Source of the DNA: Smithellaceae bacterium | Lineage (GTDB): Bacteria; Desulfobacterota; Syntrophia; Syntrophales; Smithellaceae | Direction of reading: 5' to 3' | Assembly: GCA_028693285.1 (NCBI GenBank) | Contig: JAQUVQ010000013.1 | Span: forward strand, 1 to 55,038 | DNA: 55,038 bases | Shown here: piece after piece, positions 7,750 to 16,627 of the stretch | How the letters are laid out: every line of letters begins with the position of its first letter | Numbering within the stretch: the stretch's first letter is position 1 | Position numbers and translations under genes: made by a program | Notes under the pieces: model-generated | Databases searched by the model: none | What the model was told of the DNA's origin: nothing | Seen by the model: only the letters and a program-made list of their open reading frames with translations

Positions 7750-9798
7750 TCAGGAATGGTCCGCCATTTCCGGATACAGTTTTTTCATGCACTCCGGGCA
7801 GATTCCGTGGCTGAACTGGACCGATGAACGCTCGGAGATGTAGCGCTCGATTCTTTCCCAGTATCCCTGATCGTTTCGTATTTTTTTGCACGACGCGCAG
7901 ATCGGAAGCATGCCGGTCAGGGTCTTGACCTCCTGCAGGGCATTTTTAAGATCCTCGATGAGCTTTTCCCGCTCTTCGGCGGCCAGCCGCCGTTCGTATG
8001 ATTTTCCCAGCAGGTCGGCGATGCCGTCGAGGAACTTGCGATCTTCCTTTGAAAAAGGGCCTTCGTCTTTTTCCGGCCGCGGCTCAAGGTAGCAGACTTC
8101 GATCTTTCCAATCGAATTGCCGCGCACACGGATGTCGCTCGTTTGCATCCAGGAGGTCCGGGCGAAGTTTTCCGTCTTGTATTCCCGGTCTTCCCACGGA
8201 ATCCGGCAGCCGGCGATCTCCGGGCAATCATAGGCCTGCGGGATGAGGGAGACGCAAGCTGAAAGAATGTCTTCCTGCAAGGTTTGTCCTTTTCGAACCA
8301 TCTCCGACACGGAATAGAGACACTGAAGCTCCTTGTTTTTTTCTCTGAGCTCCTCCGAAAACCGGAGGATGCTGGCCTCCGCTTCCTTGCGCCCGGAAAC
8401 GTCCCGGGATGCGCCGTACAGGCCGGTCAACGTGCCCTGATCATCACGGATGCCGCTGATGATCGTCTCCAGCCAGCGGGTGGAGCCGTCCCGGTGACAG
8501 AATTCCAGCGTCAGGGTTGCTTTTCGTTTGGGATCGCCCGTCTGTTTTTCGAGCACTTTTTCCCGGGCCAGCGTCTCCCGTGCAATCCTGAGAGATTGCG
8601 GCGTCAACTGCTGCTGAACGTCCTGACGAAGGCGTTCCTCCTGCGTGAAGCCGAGGACGGCCTCGATAGAGGGAGAAACATAGACGGTTTTGAGATCCAG
8701 ATCCATCATCCACAGGACGTCGTTCATGTTTTCGGCCAGAAACCGGTACTGGTTTTCGCTTTTTCTGAGGGCCTCCTCCGCCTTCTTGATGGAGGTGACA
8801 TCGCGCAGGCTGATCAAATGGCCGGCCAGATTCTGTTGCTGGTCGAAGAGGGAAGTTCGGAATGCGTCGAAGACCTGTCCGTCCTGTTCAATCTGCACGT
8901 GGGCGTGAGGTTCGTTATGAATCAGCCGGATCAGCGCCGGGTGATTCACAAACGCCTTATTCCCGAATTGACCCATGTGATCCGGTAAAAGGTCCAGCAG
9001 GCGCAATGCGGGGGGATTGGCGTCCAGAATTTCGAGCTGCTTGTTCAGGACAATAAATCCATCCGTCATGTTTTCAAAAATCATTCCGTGGGCGAAGGGG
9101 CGCAGATCGAAAAGCTTGCGGCCCAGGATGACCCATGCGGCCGTCAGGCTGGAAAAGATATAGGCAAAAGGAAGGATATTCAATCCGCCAAGGGGTTTCA
9201 CCATGCCGGTGTTATACAGCCAGGCGGCCGCCAGGGGGGCAATGGTTCCCAGCATCAGCGCCGCCGTTTGCCGCCGAAAAAAAGGCGACGTGACCAAATA
9301 GTTCGATCCCAGGATGGCCAGCGCCAGCAAAACATAACCAAAGGAGGTGATGAAGTAAAACGCAAACAGGGGCCCGTATGTCTTGGCGATCATGGGGAAG
9401 GGGCCGCTTGTATTCAGGCTGATCGAGGCATAGTGCAGATGGTGGAGTGAATTGGTGAAAAGCACGATCAGGGAGAAGACCGGCAGGACAAACAGCAGGG
9501 CGACACGGCCGGGAGCAAACCATTTTTTCTTGTTGGTGTACCAAAGCGCGAGCAGCAGGTACATCGGATAGATCAGGGCGGTTCCCGCATAACGGATTCT
9601 CACCCAGGCCAGTTTGCCCGAAAGGGTGGCGGAAAGGAGTTCCATCCCGTAGGCAAAGACCGCGATCGTCGTCCCCAGCATTAAAAAAAAGAAAATGCCG
9701 GCTCCCGGTTTGCCCCGTCGGCGCCAGGCATAGACCGCGAGGCTGCCGGAGAGGAGGGCGGAAATCAATAAAATCAATGCGATTCCAAAGGGATTCAT
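7750..9798 (-). CDS. Membrane PAS-PAS sensor protein without a kinase domain
   Basis: 682 residues. Residues 1 to about 215 form about seven hydrophobic helices like the N-terminal membrane module of some histidine kinases. Two PAS domains follow (about 225-335 and 345-465; the second includes VYVSPSIEAVLGFTQEER and RWLETIISGIRDDQGTLTGL), then a GAF-like region (about 485-625) preceded by a short coiled coil. There is no His phosphoacceptor or ATPase domain. The protein ends in a small Cys domain with L-P-I-C-A-S-C-K-K-I-R and H-G-I-C-P-E-C, a tail found on many such sensors and probably metal-binding. It likely signals through a partner. It converges with the lipoprotein gene at 6711 and starts divergently from the monooxygenase gene at 10129. 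Confidence 0.75.
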   Translation of the reverse strand: MNPFGIALILLISALLSGSLAVYAWRRRGKPGAGIFFFLMLGTTIAVFAYGMELLSATLSGKLAWVRIRYAGTALIYPMYLLLALWYTNKKKWFAPGRVALLFVLPVFSLIVLFTNSLHHLHYASISLNTSGPFPMIAKTYGPLFAFYFITSFGYVLLALAILGSNYLVTSPFFRRQTAALMLGTIAPLAAAWLYNTGMVKPLGGLNILPFAYIFSSLTAAWVILGRKLFDLRPFAHGMIFENMTDGFIVLNKQLEILDANPPALRLLDLLPDHMGQFGNKAFVNHPALIRLIHNEPHAHVQIEQDGQVFDAFRTSLFDQQQNLAGHLISLRDVTSIKKAEEALRKSENQYRFLAENMNDVLWMMDLDLKTVYVSPSIEAVLGFTQEERLRQDVQQQLTPQSLRIARETLAREKVLEKQTGDPKRKATLTLEFCHRDGSTRWLETIISGIRDDQGTLTGLYGASRDVSGRKEAEASILRFSEELREKNKELQCLYSVSEMVRKGQTLQEDILSACVSLIPQAYDCPEIAGCRIPWEDREYKTENFARTSWMQTSDIRVRGNSIGKIEVCYLEPRPEKDEGPFSKEDRKFLDGIADLLGKSYERRLAAEEREKLIEDLKNALQEVKTLTGMLPICASCKKIRNDQGYWERIERYISERSSVQFSHGICPECMKKLYPEMADHS

Positions 9799-10128
9799 GA
9801 AAATGAATTTCCTTAAGTCATTTCAGGGCGACGGATTTTGCTGCCCGCGCATCGATCAACCCCTGCAACAATTTCAAGTCGTTTGGGCAAATGCAATCAT
9901 GAGTTGATGGTATCCATTGCATATTTTATCTGTTTTTTCAATTCTTTCGAGCAGAAAATCATTTTTTTAACCATGCCGTCCGGTTCGCGGAAACCAGCCG
10001 GCTGCAGGGGAACGGCCTCACCGCCGCCGTTTTGGCCTTCCGAAGGGCTTGCCACTTTGAGCGTGTTTGTGCTATGGGGGCGAATCGAGTCGAAAATGCT
10101 TCAAAAAAACCATTCGGGAGGTGTTACG
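9799..10128. other. Intergenic stretch, nothing recognised
   Basis: A 330-bp gap between divergent genes. It must contain both promoters, but no convincing -35/-10 pair, palindrome or small gene was seen. An open frame enters the following gene from here without a ribosome site or a coding-like sequence. Confidence 0.3.
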
Positions 10129-10431
10129 ATGATTACCGTTATTGCCAAGCTGCCTGTGAAAGAGGGGAAGATGGATGAAGCCATGGCCGCCTTCCAGGTG
10201 CTGATCTCCAAAGTGGCTTCCGAGGAAGAGGGAACGGTTCTTTATTCGCTCAACCGCGACAAAGCCAATCCCGACGTGCTGGTTGTGGTCGAACAGTACA
10301 GGGACAAAGCCGCACTGGAGTTTCATTCCTCCACGCCGCACTTCAAGGAATTTTTCGAGGCCAGCACCGCTTTTATCGGCGGCCGCCCGGAAATGTCGGT
10401 GATGAAGGAAATCCAGCGGGCGAAGCCGTAG
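10129..10431 (+). CDS. Antibiotic-biosynthesis-monooxygenase (ABM) domain protein
   Basis: 100 residues beginning MITVIAKLPVKEGKMDEAMA, a single ferredoxin-like ABM domain as in YgiN-type quinol monooxygenases and related small proteins. Features include the E-E-G-T-V-L-Y strand, the V-V-E-Q-Y-R-D segment and the H-S-S-T-P-H-F-K-E-F helix. ATG 10129 follows a ribosome site GGGAGGTG at 10116-10123. These proteins act as cofactor-free oxygenases on quinol-like compounds or as stress proteins; its role here is not evident. It is monocistronic, followed by a pair of perfect hairpins. Confidence 0.75.
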   Translation: MITVIAKLPVKEGKMDEAMAAFQVLISKVASEEEGTVLYSLNRDKANPDVLVVVEQYRDKAALEFHSSTPHFKEFFEASTAFIGGRPEMSVMKEIQRAKP

Positions 10432-10505
10432 GAAACGGCCGCCATCCGCAGGCAGGCCGCGACCATTTGCCATTGATTGGAAAATAGAATCATAGCGGAG
10501 TCAAA

Positions 10506-10561
10506 GGCGCACCTGAAGGTGCGCCCTGCATTAAAACGTAGGGCGGGTCTTTAGACCCGCC
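10506..10561. repeat. Tandem pair of perfect palindromes (REP-like)
   Basis: Two hairpins lie 16 bp apart: GGCGCACCT-GA-AGGTGCGCC at 10506-10525 and GGCGGGTCT-TT-AGACCCGCC at 10542-10561. Each has a 9-bp perfect stem. They sit between the convergent monooxygenase and acyltransferase genes, could act as a bidirectional transcription block, and look like members of a dispersed palindromic family. There is no T-run, so a classical Rho-independent terminator is not supported. Confidence 0.6.
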
Positions 10562-10709
10562 GAAACCGGGATGCAAGTTGTCGAGCCCGCTCTGATTTTC
10601 AGACGTTCATGCAATTCGATCGCCGGTGCGGGCCGCGGCCGCGATCCATTCCTCCGCCATTCGGTGGGTGATTGGCTTCATGCTTCCTCCCTGATGCCCC
10701 CGCAGGGGC

Positions 10710-11501
10710 TTATGCCCGCCCGTCCCCGCCTGTTTTTGCTTCTCTGATTTTCCGCTCAAAAAGCGATCGGGCCTGATCGGCGGACGCGCTGATCGAAGCA
10801 TTTTTCAGTTGATCCGGCGTCAGCGATCCGATCAGCTCCATCGAAACGGTGAATTTTCCCCGTGTGTCAAAGGAGAACGATCCGGGGCGAAACAGCCGCT
10901 CGGTGTTGCGGATCAGCACCATTTTTACACCCGTGCTGCAGTACCGGGCAATGCTGAACACGCCCCGGTTGAACGGCGCGATCCTGCCCCGGCGGCCGCG
11001 CGTGCCTTCGGGAAAGACGAACAGATTGCCTCCCGCCGCCAATTGGCGTTTGATGTCTTCCAGATGGTTGATCATCGCCGGACCGTACATTTCCGTTGGG
11101 GAGGAGGGCACATAACCCGCCTTGCGCAGAAACCAGCCGAAAATGGGGACGCTGAAAAAGGTGTTCTTGACGATGGTGGTCTGCCGGGGGAAAAGGGACA
11201 CCAGCAGGATGGGATCCAGATAGGAAAGGTGGTTGCAGACGATGATGGAGGAGCGAAGATTCCGGACGTCTTCGGAAACGGCGAATCGGACGCCGGGCGA
11301 CAGCCGGTTCACCAGGGCGAAAAAAACTTTCAGATGAAGGTGAAACGATTTTTGCAAGACGGCGTCCACGGCCTTCAGCCTGGAATAGCAGGGGATGAAC
11401 AAAACAAACATCAGCACCAGATAGCCCAGCATGAAATAGACCCAGAGCCCCAACGTGAGACAGAAATTGATGACGCGGCGGAAAAATCGTGTGAGGAACA
11501 T
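10710..11501 (-). CDS. 1-acyl-glycerol-3-phosphate acyltransferase-like (PlsC family)
   Basis: 263 residues. An N-terminal hydrophobic stretch (about residues 10-40) anchors it in the inner membrane. Motif I is N-H-L-S-Y-L-D-P (HX4D) and the later block is V-F-P-E-G-T-R, so the catalytic set of PlsC acyltransferases is present. It is the last gene of a minus-strand polyketide operon, 5 bp after the ketosynthase gene, so it may transfer an acyl or polyene chain to a lipid acceptor rather than serve housekeeping phospholipid synthesis. That role is inferred from comparison with aryl polyene clusters, which usually carry acyltransferases. Confidence 0.75.
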   Translation of the reverse strand: MFLTRFFRRVINFCLTLGLWVYFMLGYLVLMFVLFIPCYSRLKAVDAVLQKSFHLHLKVFFALVNRLSPGVRFAVSEDVRNLRSSIIVCNHLSYLDPILLVSLFPRQTTIVKNTFFSVPIFGWFLRKAGYVPSSPTEMYGPAMINHLEDIKRQLAAGGNLFVFPEGTRGRRGRIAPFNRGVFSIARYCSTGVKMVLIRNTERLFRPGSFSFDTRGKFTVSMELIGSLTPDQLKNASISASADQARSLFERKIREAKTGGDGRA

Positions 11502-11506
11502 CGCGG

Positions 11507-12748
11507 TCAGGTCAACTTTCGAATCATGAGGCAGGTGTTCACGCCGCCAAAGGCAAAATTCTGAATGGCCGCGGTTTTGACGGGGATTTCCTCCAGCTTC
11601 TGGACATGCCGGATCATCGCGCAGCGTTCGTCGATTTCTTCCAGGTGCAGCGTCGGGGCGATAAAGCCCTCCTGCATCATATAGATCGTCAAAACCGTTT
11701 CGACCGCGCCGCAGGCCGCCATGGTGTGCCCCATGTAGCTCTTGAGGGCCACCACCCGCGGTTGTGTGCCGAAAACCCTGCCCGTGGCCTGCGCCTCTAT
11801 GATGTCGCCCATCTTGGTGGCCGTGGCGTGGGCGCTGACGAGATCGACGTCGGAGGCGTTGATCTGTGCGTTTTCCAGGCCCAGCCGCAGGGTTTTGGTG
11901 ATGCCGTCGAGATTGGGCAGAATCAAATCGCCGCCGTTGGAGTTGCAGGCAAAACCGATGACCTCCGCCAGAATCGTCGCGCCGCGTTTCCTGGCGAACT
12001 CATATTCCTCCAGCATCACGGCGCCCGCCCCCTCGGCGACCACCAGACCGTCGCGCGCACGGTCAAAGGGACGGGGCGTCTCACCGGGCCGGTCGTTGAA
12101 GGCGGTTGAGCAGGCGAGCAGATTGTCGAATACCGCCACCGTGATCGTGTCGTATTCGTCCGCGCCGCCGCAGATCATGGCGTCCTGCAGGCCGTACTTG
12201 ACCGCTTCGTATCCGAAGCCGATGGACTGGCTTGCCGTGGTGCAGGCCGTCCCGGAGGAAATGATGCGGCCGGTGATGCCGAACATCTTGGAAATATTGA
12301 CGGCGGTTGTGTGCACCATGGATTTCAGGTAATCAACGGCCCCGATGCCCTGAAACGTCGCCTTGTCCTTCGCCTCAAAGAAAATCCTGTATATGTCCCT
12401 TTGCACGGTGGGAGAACCGTGTATCGACCCGAACGCGATGCCCAGCCGGCCGCCCGTGACAAAATCCGGCGGCAGGCCGGCCTGTTCCAGGACTTCCCTG
12501 GCAACCTGGCAGGCGTAGTAGGAAACGGGCCCCATGGTCTTGCGGTACTGCCGGCTGAAATCATAGGCGATCGGATAGCCGACGGTCCCGTAAACGCGGG
12601 AATGAATAAAACGGCTCATAAGATGGTCTTCGCGCAGTGCCGCAACCCCCGATTTTCCGTTCACGAGGCTTTCGACGATGGGCTTTCGGCCGTGCCCGAT
12701 GGGGGAGATGGCCGAAGCCGCCGTGATGACCACTCTGCGCTGGGGCAT
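11507..12748 (-). CDS. Beta-ketoacyl-ACP synthase (FabF-like) of aryl-polyene-type cluster
   Basis: 413 residues with the complete Cys-His-His site: C169 in S-S-G-T-A-C-T-T-A-S, H307 in S-A-H-A-T-A-T-K, H341 in K-S-Y-M-G-H-T-M-A. The length is typical of a type II ketosynthase. The start ATG directly abuts the stop of the upstream ACP gene, so the two are translationally coupled and this ACP is its likely partner. In aryl polyene systems more than one ketosynthase is present besides the elongating pair; this one may initiate or assist chain growth. It is distinct from the KS/CLF pair at 26561-29045. Confidence 0.85.
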   Translation of the reverse strand: MPQRRVVITAASAISPIGHGRKPIVESLVNGKSGVAALREDHLMSRFIHSRVYGTVGYPIAYDFSRQYRKTMGPVSYYACQVAREVLEQAGLPPDFVTGGRLGIAFGSIHGSPTVQRDIYRIFFEAKDKATFQGIGAVDYLKSMVHTTAVNISKMFGITGRIISSGTACTTASQSIGFGYEAVKYGLQDAMICGGADEYDTITVAVFDNLLACSTAFNDRPGETPRPFDRARDGLVVAEGAGAVMLEEYEFARKRGATILAEVIGFACNSNGGDLILPNLDGITKTLRLGLENAQINASDVDLVSAHATATKMGDIIEAQATGRVFGTQPRVVALKSYMGHTMAACGAVETVLTIYMMQEGFIAPTLHLEEIDERCAMIRHVQKLEEIPVKTAAIQNFAFGGVNTCLMIRKLT

Positions 12749-13021
12749 TTATGCTTTCTCCGCTTCGTTCTTCCGGTGATGGGCGAGCATTTCCACGTAG
12801 TCGATAATCTGATTCAGCGTCCGAATGTCCATGGCTTTCTTTTTTTCCGCCTGCGTCAGTTCCGTTCCCAGAAATCTTTCGATTTCCAGAAGCAGTTCAA
12901 TGGCGTCGATGCTGTCAAACCCGTAGGCTTCCCGCAGGTTCACGTCCGGTTCGGGGTTTTCCACCTCGAATTCTCTAAGCAGGACGGCGCGGATTTCCTT
13001 TTCAATTTCCTGGCGTGTCAT
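12749..13021 (-). CDS. Acyl carrier protein
   Basis: 90 residues with the phosphopantetheine site G-F-D-S-I-D-A (Ser37) and the four-helix pattern of a type II ACP. A ribosome site AAAGGAGA precedes ATG 13021. It is immediately upstream of and coupled to the ketosynthase gene at 11507-12748. It is one of two ACPs in the cluster; the other is at 53907. It would carry the growing aryl polyene or starter acid. Confidence 0.85.
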   Translation of the reverse strand: MTRQEIEKEIRAVLLREFEVENPEPDVNLREAYGFDSIDAIELLLEIERFLGTELTQAEKKKAMDIRTLNQIIDYVEMLAHHRKNEAEKA

Positions 13022-13083
13022 AGATCTCCTTTAGCGGCAAAAGTGCCCGGAAAGCTAGCATAAATCGGCGAGGTCGTCCAGCA

Positions 13084-14556
13084 TTAGAGTAACCGTTCGA
13101 GTTCCTTGCCGAAACGCTCATTCCCCGCCATTTTCCGCGCCACGCCGAGAGACCCCAGAATGCACCCCATCACCCCGGGAGCCATGGCGTTTTGTCCGGC
13201 GAGGTAGAGCCCGCCTATGGGAAGGTTGCCGAGCGAGGCGATTTTCAGCAGGTGCCGCGAGGAGCGCAGAACACCGTAGCAGGACCCTTCCGGACAGCTC
13301 ACATGGTCGCGCAGCGAGAGAGGCGTGAAGACGTCCAGCAGTTGAAGGTTTTTCAGGGGGCCGAAGACGGCGGACGATTCGGCAACGAGCGCTTCGGCCA
13401 GCGCCTGTTTTTTCTGTTCGTAGGCCTCGCCGCGCCGTCTCGTCAGGGTGTCTTCCCACGGAAGCCAGTCCCGGTAATGCGAGCCCGTGATGATGGACAG
13501 CAGGTTCGTATTCCGTCCGTCGCCTTTGAGCACCTGGCAAAAAAAGCCGTTTTCGATTTCTCCGCTGCCGCCGGCCCGAAGCCGGTACAGGTTGTAATCG
13601 ACGGCGGGATGGGCCTCGGCATCCACGCCCGCCTGAACGGCAAGGACGCCGCCGGTTTCCTCGAGGCCCGCGATTCTCTCCCGCTGGGACTCTCTGAGCG
13701 CCTCCGGATCCAGCAGTCCGATGAGAACCTTGGGATGAACGGCCGCCACCACCGAGTCCGCGGGCAGTGAATCCCCCTCTTCAAGATCAACTCCGGCCAC
13801 GCGTCCCTGTTTGGTGCGGATATGCCGGACGGCCGAGGAGAGCCTGAGCCTTCCGCCCAGTTGTGAAAACCGCGCCGCGAAGGCGTCCGCCAGATCCCGC
13901 CCGCTTTTCGGACGCCACGATGAAAACAGGTATCCGGCCAGAACCATTTGATGAATGATGACCGGGCAATCTTTGAGTTCGACGCCGACGAGCTGGCAGG
14001 GGGCCGCCAGAACGGCCCGCAGTTTCGAAGACGCACCCAGTTCGCAAAGAAGCTCTCCCATCGGACGGAAGGAATCCATGTTGGCAAAGGGACTGCCGCC
14101 TTCAAAGAAGAAGGGCGATGCCGCCATGACGCCGGCCGTCCCGCGCAGACCTTTCATCAGCGCGTCCAGGGCTGCGCCGTCGGCCCGACAGGCTTCCCGA
14201 AGATTTTTTTCGTAGGCGTCCAGACCCTCGGGCAGGTCGAAAACGAAATCATCGAAAAGATAGCGGTCGATGACGGCCCTGTTTTTCATGCGGGAAAACA
14301 GGCTGTCCGGATCGATGCCCAGCACGCGAAACATTTTGCCCAGCGGTTCGGAAGGCCCCAGCGCGCCGACGTAGTGCACGCCCACGGGGCAGTCGATGCC
14401 CCGGCGGGAATACGAGCGCATCAGGCCGCCCGGCTCGGCGTTTTTCTCCACGACCGTCACGCGAAAGCCCAGAAGCGAAAGCAGAATGCCCGCGGAAAGG
14501 CCGCCGACGCCCGAGCCGATGATCACCGTATTTTTTCCCTCTGCCGGTTTTCGCAT
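13084..14556 (-). CDS. CrtI / phytoene desaturase-superfamily FAD oxidoreductase
   Basis: 490 residues with an N-terminal V-I-I-G-S-G-V-G-G-L-S-A-G dinucleotide-binding motif (residues 11-23), then E-K-N-A-E-P-G-G-L-M-R-S-Y and the C-terminal G-L-Y-L-A-G-Q-N block typical of CrtI/CrtISO/retinol-saturase-like flavoproteins. Relatives desaturate, isomerise or saturate conjugated polyenes. It lies inside the polyketide operon between the lipoprotein and ACP genes, so a polyene substrate is plausible, such as a double-bond adjustment of the aryl polyene. This is not part of the minimal aryl polyene set known to me. Confidence 0.75.
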   Translation of the reverse strand: MRKPAEGKNTVIIGSGVGGLSAGILLSLLGFRVTVVEKNAEPGGLMRSYSRRGIDCPVGVHYVGALGPSEPLGKMFRVLGIDPDSLFSRMKNRAVIDRYLFDDFVFDLPEGLDAYEKNLREACRADGAALDALMKGLRGTAGVMAASPFFFEGGSPFANMDSFRPMGELLCELGASSKLRAVLAAPCQLVGVELKDCPVIIHQMVLAGYLFSSWRPKSGRDLADAFAARFSQLGGRLRLSSAVRHIRTKQGRVAGVDLEEGDSLPADSVVAAVHPKVLIGLLDPEALRESQRERIAGLEETGGVLAVQAGVDAEAHPAVDYNLYRLRAGGSGEIENGFFCQVLKGDGRNTNLLSIITGSHYRDWLPWEDTLTRRRGEAYEQKKQALAEALVAESSAVFGPLKNLQLLDVFTPLSLRDHVSCPEGSCYGVLRSSRHLLKIASLGNLPIGGLYLAGQNAMAPGVMGCILGSLGVARKMAGNERFGKELERLL

Positions 14557-14574
14557 GCCGTCCTTTCCTGAAAA

Positions 14575-15237
14575 TTATTTCCCCGAAAGCGCTTCGTCCA
14601 AAACGGCTTCCGGTTCGACCAGCGTCATCGACAGAGAGTAGCCGATCCATTCCGACGCCTGAAGCTCAATGGCGGCGTAAGGATTGGCGCCTGCCGCCAG
14701 CGCCACGCTGCGCCTGAGCGTGCCGCCTTTTGAGTAGCGACGGATTTGAACGCGCCCGTCGCCGTCTTTTCCGACATCCAGCCACCCGCCGCCCTGCAGG
14801 CGGCGCCGGCACACAAACCGGCCCGTGTCCGAAAAACCCGCCCGGTCGACCGGCTCCGGCGGCTCGAAAAAAATCAGTTCAATATCGTCGAGCAGGCCGC
14901 GGGCGAATTCTTCCTCGTCAAAGGGCGGCAGCGCCCGGCTGATTTGGGTGCCGGAGGGGTTTCGCGAGGCTTCAAAGAGGACCATGCCCTCCGGGCTCAT
15001 CAGGGCGCAGGAAAGAGTCCTCGATGCCGGGTCCGCCACCGTCACGCCGATCATCACGGCCCTGGTTTCGCCGGCCGCGGCCGCTTCAACCGCATGGATG
15101 AAGAGGGTTTTCCGGGCGACGAACGGCGAAGGGCAGGCGATCACCTTCCCCGCAACAACGGCGGACGGCCGGATTTCCGGCAGGGACGAACAGGACGCCA
15201 GCAGCAGGGGAAGGATCAGAAGAAGACGGAGGTTCAT
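14575..15237 (-). CDS. Small lipoprotein of aryl-polyene-type cluster (DUF3261-like)
   Basis: 220 residues; the signal ends in lipobox L-L-A-S-C (Cys16). The mature part is beta-rich with no catalytic motif. Aryl polyene clusters usually carry a small lipoprotein (DUF3261 type) next to the LolA-like gene; position and size fit that, but the family call rests on context more than on a clear motif. The start ATG overlaps the stop of the LolA-like gene (ATGA), so the two are coupled and probably work together in moving the product to the outer membrane. Confidence 0.55.
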   Translation of the reverse strand: MNLRLLLILPLLLASCSSLPEIRPSAVVAGKVIACPSPFVARKTLFIHAVEAAAAGETRAVMIGVTVADPASRTLSCALMSPEGMVLFEASRNPSGTQISRALPPFDEEEFARGLLDDIELIFFEPPEPVDRAGFSDTGRFVCRRRLQGGGWLDVGKDGDGRVQIRRYSKGGTLRRSVALAAGANPYAAIELQASEWIGYSLSMTLVEPEAVLDEALSGK

Positions 15238-15860
15238 GGAATGTCCTGAAAGGTGCCGGGGGGCAGGGTCTGGTTCACGACCGTGTGGAGAAAGTCAATC
15301 CTTGTTTCGGCCGCGGCGCCCTCCACAATCCTCACGGTTTTCACCACGGCGTCTTTCCGGGAAACGGTGATTTCGATTTTTTCAATCAGGCCGGCCGTGT
15401 TTTTCCCCGTCGGCGTCAGAACAATCTGCGTTTCCGGCCCTTCCTGAACACGGGCGGCAAAGGACGGATTGGCGGTGAATTTCCCCTTCATCCAGCCCGC
15501 CACTTCGTCGAGCACGATTTTCATCGCCAGGGCGCCGCCCGTTTTGTCCTCGATCATTTTGCCGCCGGAGGCGATGTAGCGCTTCGTGTTCCCTTGATTC
15601 GAGATCACGATGCTCCGGATCGGCTTTACATATTCCCAGCGGATGGAATCCGGGGCCGCATAATAGAATTTCCCCTTCGAGACCAGGGGCGCGGACAGGA
15701 TCTTCATGGATTTCTTCTGAACAAAGTCTGCGGAAAGAGACGAGATGCCGGACGCGTCCCTGCGCAGCCGGTCAAAGTCATCCGCCCCGGCGGCGTCGGG
15801 AAACGCCGTCAGCAACAAAAACAGCAAAATCAAGAGCCGTCTGCCAGCCTGCCCGCGCAT
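15234..15860 (-). CDS. LolA-like outer-membrane lipoprotein carrier
   Basis: 208 residues from ATG 15860 (ATGA overlap with the ketoreductase stop); the frame extends further upstream but only inside that gene. A signal peptide ends around A-D-A-A-G-A-D-D. The mature protein has the LolA-type pattern I-S-S-L-S-A-D-F-V-Q-K-K, then G-K-F-Y-Y-A-A-P-D-S-I-R-W-E-Y, and a curved beta-sheet arrangement. LolA ferries lipoproteins across the periplasm. The copies in aryl polyene clusters are thought to carry the lipid-linked pigment. Coupling with the adjacent small lipoprotein supports that role. Confidence 0.75.
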   Translation of the reverse strand: MRGQAGRRLLILLFLLLTAFPDAAGADDFDRLRRDASGISSLSADFVQKKSMKILSAPLVSKGKFYYAAPDSIRWEYVKPIRSIVISNQGNTKRYIASGGKMIEDKTGGALAMKIVLDEVAGWMKGKFTANPSFAARVQEGPETQIVLTPTGKNTAGLIEKIEITVSRKDAVVKTVRIVEGAAAETRIDFLHTVVNQTLPPGTFQDIP

Positions 15861-16594
15861 CAAAACATTCCTCCGTTGACGGAAATGACCTGCCCGGTGA
15901 TGTAGGAGGCGTCCTCGGAGCACAGAAAGCGGATCACGCGCGCGACTTCTTCGGGTTTGCCAACCCTTGCCATCGGAATGACGCTTTTAATGATGCTTTC
16001 GTCCATCGGCATGCTCTTCAGCATATCGGTGGCGATGGGGCCCGGCGCGACCGCGTTTACGCGGATGCCGAAGCGGGCGACTTCCTTGGCCAGCGAGCTG
16101 GTGGCGGCGTTGATGCCGGCCTTGGCCGCCGCGTAGTTGGCCTGCCCGCGGTTGGGGACCATGGAGGAAATGGAAGAAACGGACACGATGGAGCCGCGTT
16201 TTTTCCGGACCATCTCGCGCAGGACGGGTTTCGTGACGTGAAAAAACCCGTTGAGCGTTGTCTGGATTACGCGATGCCACTCCTCTTCTCCCATCATCAT
16301 GAAAAGGCCGTCCGCCGTGACGCCGGCGTTGTTGACCAGCACGTCAATCCGTTTGTGCTCCTGCAGAATCGCGGCCATGGCTTCCTTCACCGCCGCCGGG
16401 TCGGACACGTCGAATTTTCTCATTTCGCCGGACCCGCCGGCCGCCTGCACCTGCGCGAGGGTTTCAGCCGCCGCGGCTTCGCTGGCGTTGTAGTTGATGA
16501 TCACGTGACAGCCGGTCCGGGCCAGTTCCACGGCCGTGGCCCGTCCGATGCCCCGGCTGGCGCCCGTCACCAGCGCGATTTTTCTTTCTTCCAT
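15860..16594 (-). CDS. 3-ketoacyl-ACP reductase (FabG-like SDR)
   Basis: 244 residues with NAD(P)-binding V-T-G-A-S-R-G-I-G, the N-N-A-G-V motif, and the catalytic Ser / Y-A-A-A-K set (S-S-I-S-S-M ... N-Y-A-A-A-K). A ribosome site AAAGGAG precedes ATG 16594. It is second in the minus-strand operon after the dehydratase. It would reduce the beta-keto group at each extension, as ApeQ does in the characterised aryl polyene system (established knowledge). Confidence 0.85.
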   Translation of the reverse strand: MEERKIALVTGASRGIGRATAVELARTGCHVIINYNASEAAAAETLAQVQAAGGSGEMRKFDVSDPAAVKEAMAAILQEHKRIDVLVNNAGVTADGLFMMMGEEEWHRVIQTTLNGFFHVTKPVLREMVRKKRGSIVSVSSISSMVPNRGQANYAAAKAGINAATSSLAKEVARFGIRVNAVAPGPIATDMLKSMPMDESIIKSVIPMARVGKPEEVARVIRFLCSEDASYITGQVISVNGGMF

Positions 16595-16627
16595 GATGTT
16601 TTTTTCTCCTTTGGTGAATTTTACCCG

